Of a stretch of 14,893 nt of DNA, positions 13,781 to 14,893 are shown piece by piece. A program made the position numbers and the translations under genes. The DNA comes from Porphyromonadaceae bacterium (GTDB taxonomy: Bacteria > Bacteroidota > Bacteroidia > Bacteroidales > UBA11471): NCBI GenBank assembly GCA_021199145.1, contig JAJQIP010000207.1:1-14893 (forward strand), given 5' to 3'. Position 1 is the first letter of the stretch. Each line of letters starts with the position of its first letter. The notes under the pieces are model-generated. The model ran no database searches and had not been told where the DNA came from. It saw only the letters and a program-made list of their open reading frames with translations.

Positions 13781-14443
13781 ATGTGGTTATTAAACTCATC
13801 TATCGGGAAAAAGGTGGTGATGAGTCTCACTGGTCTTTTTCTTATCCTATTCCTGACCTTCCACATGGCCATGAATCTTGTAGCTGTCTTTTCAGCAGAA
13901 GGCTTCAACATGATTTGTGAATTTTTGGGGGCAAATTGGTATGCCCTGGTAGGATCAGCCGTCCTTGCTGTTGGTGCGGCATTGCACATCCTTTTCGCCC
14001 TTTGGCTGACTTACATTAACCGCCGTGCCCGTGGAAAAGACCGTTACAAGGTAACCGAGAGACCCAAAGATGTAGAATGGTCGTCTCAAAATATGCTTGT
14101 TTTGGGGATTATCATTGTTCTAGGTCTTATCATGCATCTGCACCATTTCTGGTTTAAAATGCAATTCAACGAAATTACAGGTATTCTCCCTGACATAAAC
14201 CCCCACGACGGTTATAGCCTCATCAAAGAGACTTTGGGCAACCCCATTATTGCCATTATCTATTTGATATGGATTGTTGCCATTTGGTTCCACCTTACCC
14301 ACGGAATGTGGAGTTCCATGCAGACATTGGGAGCGAACAATAAAATTTGGATGTCCCGTTGGAAATGCATCTCCAATATCTATGCGACCATTGTTTGCCT
14401 CGGATTCGCTGTGGTGGTCATCTACTTCGGTTTTATAGCCTAA
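13781..14443 (+). CDS. frdC: Fumarate reductase/succinate dehydrogenase cytochrome b subunit
   Basis: A 220-residue di-haem membrane anchor of the B-type quinol:fumarate reductase/succinate dehydrogenase complex, with five predicted transmembrane helices. It passes electrons between menaquinone and the flavoprotein/iron-sulfur subunits at the inner membrane. Candidate axial haem ligands in the helices are H28 (TFHMAMN), H69 (ALHILFA), H119/H121/H122 (MHLHHFW) and H171/H174 (WFHLTHG), consistent with two haems b. The segment HGMWSSMQTLG resembles the conserved region after the last ligand in the Wolinella and Bacillus proteins. In anaerobic Bacteroidales the complex is used mainly as fumarate reductase in the succinate pathway and needs haem; sdhC is the equivalent name. 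The flavoprotein gene follows after 25 bases. The ATG start gives MWLLNSSIGKK, as expected. Confidence 0.93.
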   Translation: MWLLNSSIGKKVVMSLTGLFLILFLTFHMAMNLVAVFSAEGFNMICEFLGANWYALVGSAVLAVGAALHILFALWLTYINRRARGKDRYKVTERPKDVEWSSQNMLVLGIIIVLGLIMHLHHFWFKMQFNEITGILPDINPHDGYSLIKETLGNPIIAIIYLIWIVAIWFHLTHGMWSSMQTLGANNKIWMSRWKCISNIYATIVCLGFAVVVIYFGFIA

Positions 14444-14468
14444 TTAACTTATCCTAAAAATTTCGACT

Positions 14469-14893
14469 ATGTCTAACACGAAAATAACTCCCGAAGGATT
14501 GGAAGTTCAACCGCAACAAGAGGCCCCCAAAACCGCAAAACAACCGGAGGCCAAAACAATCGATTCAAAAGTTCCTGAAGGACCTTTAGCTGAAAAATGG
14601 TCCAATTACAAAAGTCATCAAAAACTGGTGAATCCCGCCAACAAACGCCGTCTCGATATCATTGTAGTTGGGACAGGTTTAGCCGGAGCTTCTGCCGCTG
14701 CTTCACTGGGTGAATTGGGATTCAATGTACTTAGTTTCTGTATACAAGACTCCCCTCGGCGAGCCCACTCCATTGCCGCTCAAGGGGGTATCAATGCCGC
14801 CAAGAACTTTCAAAATGACGGAGATAGCGTATATCGGCGCTTCTACGATACCATTAAAGGAGGCGATTATCGTGCTCGGGAAGCCAATGTCTA
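14469..14893 (+). CDS. frdA: Fumarate reductase/succinate dehydrogenase flavoprotein subunit (N-terminal part, cut by window end)
   Basis: The first 141 codons of the FAD-containing catalytic subunit; the rest lies beyond the window. The FAD-binding dinucleotide fold is visible as DIIVVGTGLAGASAAASLGE from about residue 58. The segment RRAHSIAAQGGINAAKN (about 97-113) contains the histidine that carries covalent 8-alpha-histidyl FAD in this family. GPLAEKWSNYKSHQKLVNP, just before the FAD domain, is typical of Bacteroidota FrdA. Ahead of it lies an extra, Gln/Lys/Pro-rich stretch of about 30 residues (EVQPQQEAPKTAKQPEAK) not expected for the family, and no later in-frame ATG would remove it. 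It is co-transcribed with the cytochrome b gene, and an iron-sulfur subunit gene should follow. sdhA is the equivalent name. Confidence 0.93.
   Translation, partial: MSNTKITPEGLEVQPQQEAPKTAKQPEAKTIDSKVPEGPLAEKWSNYKSHQKLVNPANKRRLDIIVVGTGLAGASAAASLGELGFNVLSFCIQDSPRRAHSIAAQGGINAAKNFQNDGDSVYRRFYDTIKGGDYRAREANV

Noticed and set aside
1..14893. Mobile elements, prophage genes, CRISPR arrays or defence systems
   Set aside because: No transposase, integrase, regularly spaced repeats or defence-type domain was seen; all large genes are core families with similar composition.

Overview
The window is chromosomal core sequence from an anaerobic member of the Bacteroidota, order Bacteroidales. The evidence is the promoters, which fit the Bacteroides pattern (TTTG, about 19-21 bases, then TAnnTTTG), the near absence of Shine-Dalgarno sequences, and gene families typical of Bacteroidales (the GyrB and ParE versions, paired rhomboids, a B-type fumarate reductase/succinate dehydrogenase with a single cytochrome b subunit). 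A Barnesiella- or Coprobacter-like genus is only a guess. I see no insertion sequence, phage gene, CRISPR array, rRNA or recognisable tRNA.

Layout. A MarC-family membrane protein (minus strand, 146-754) diverges from a Crp/Fnr-family regulator (896-1585). A 439-base gene-free stretch follows, rich in inverted repeats, and carries the gyrB promoter region. gyrB (2025-3992) is followed by a hairpin and then a tightly packed plus-strand set: RNase R (rnr, 4100-6343), topoisomerase IV subunit B (parE), phosphopantetheine adenylyltransferase (coaD) and an exported S41/CtpA-type protease, ending at 10339. Both type IIA topoisomerase B subunits therefore lie within about 6.2 kb, separated only by rnr. 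Two hairpins at 10345-10441 separate this set from the convergent HU gene (minus strand, 10457-10729).

Divergent from HU is a second plus-strand operon: two rhomboid-family proteins that overlap by 14 bases and a membrane-anchored endonuclease/exonuclease/phosphatase (EEP) protein (10965-13671). A third unit opens after a consensus promoter at 13690-13721: the cytochrome b subunit of fumarate reductase/succinate dehydrogenase and the first 141 codons of its flavoprotein subunit, cut by the window edge.

Functionally this is housekeeping: DNA supercoiling and decatenation, RNA decay, CoA synthesis, envelope proteolysis, chromatin and anaerobic respiration. I found no clear undescribed system among the protein genes. 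The least explained part is the structured non-coding stretch 1584-1783, which could encode a small RNA on the minus strand or form a long gyrB leader. Other points worth checking are crossed terminators, repeats in the HU leader, a GTG-started rhomboid gene with a rare Shine-Dalgarno-like sequence, and an N-terminal extension on FrdA.
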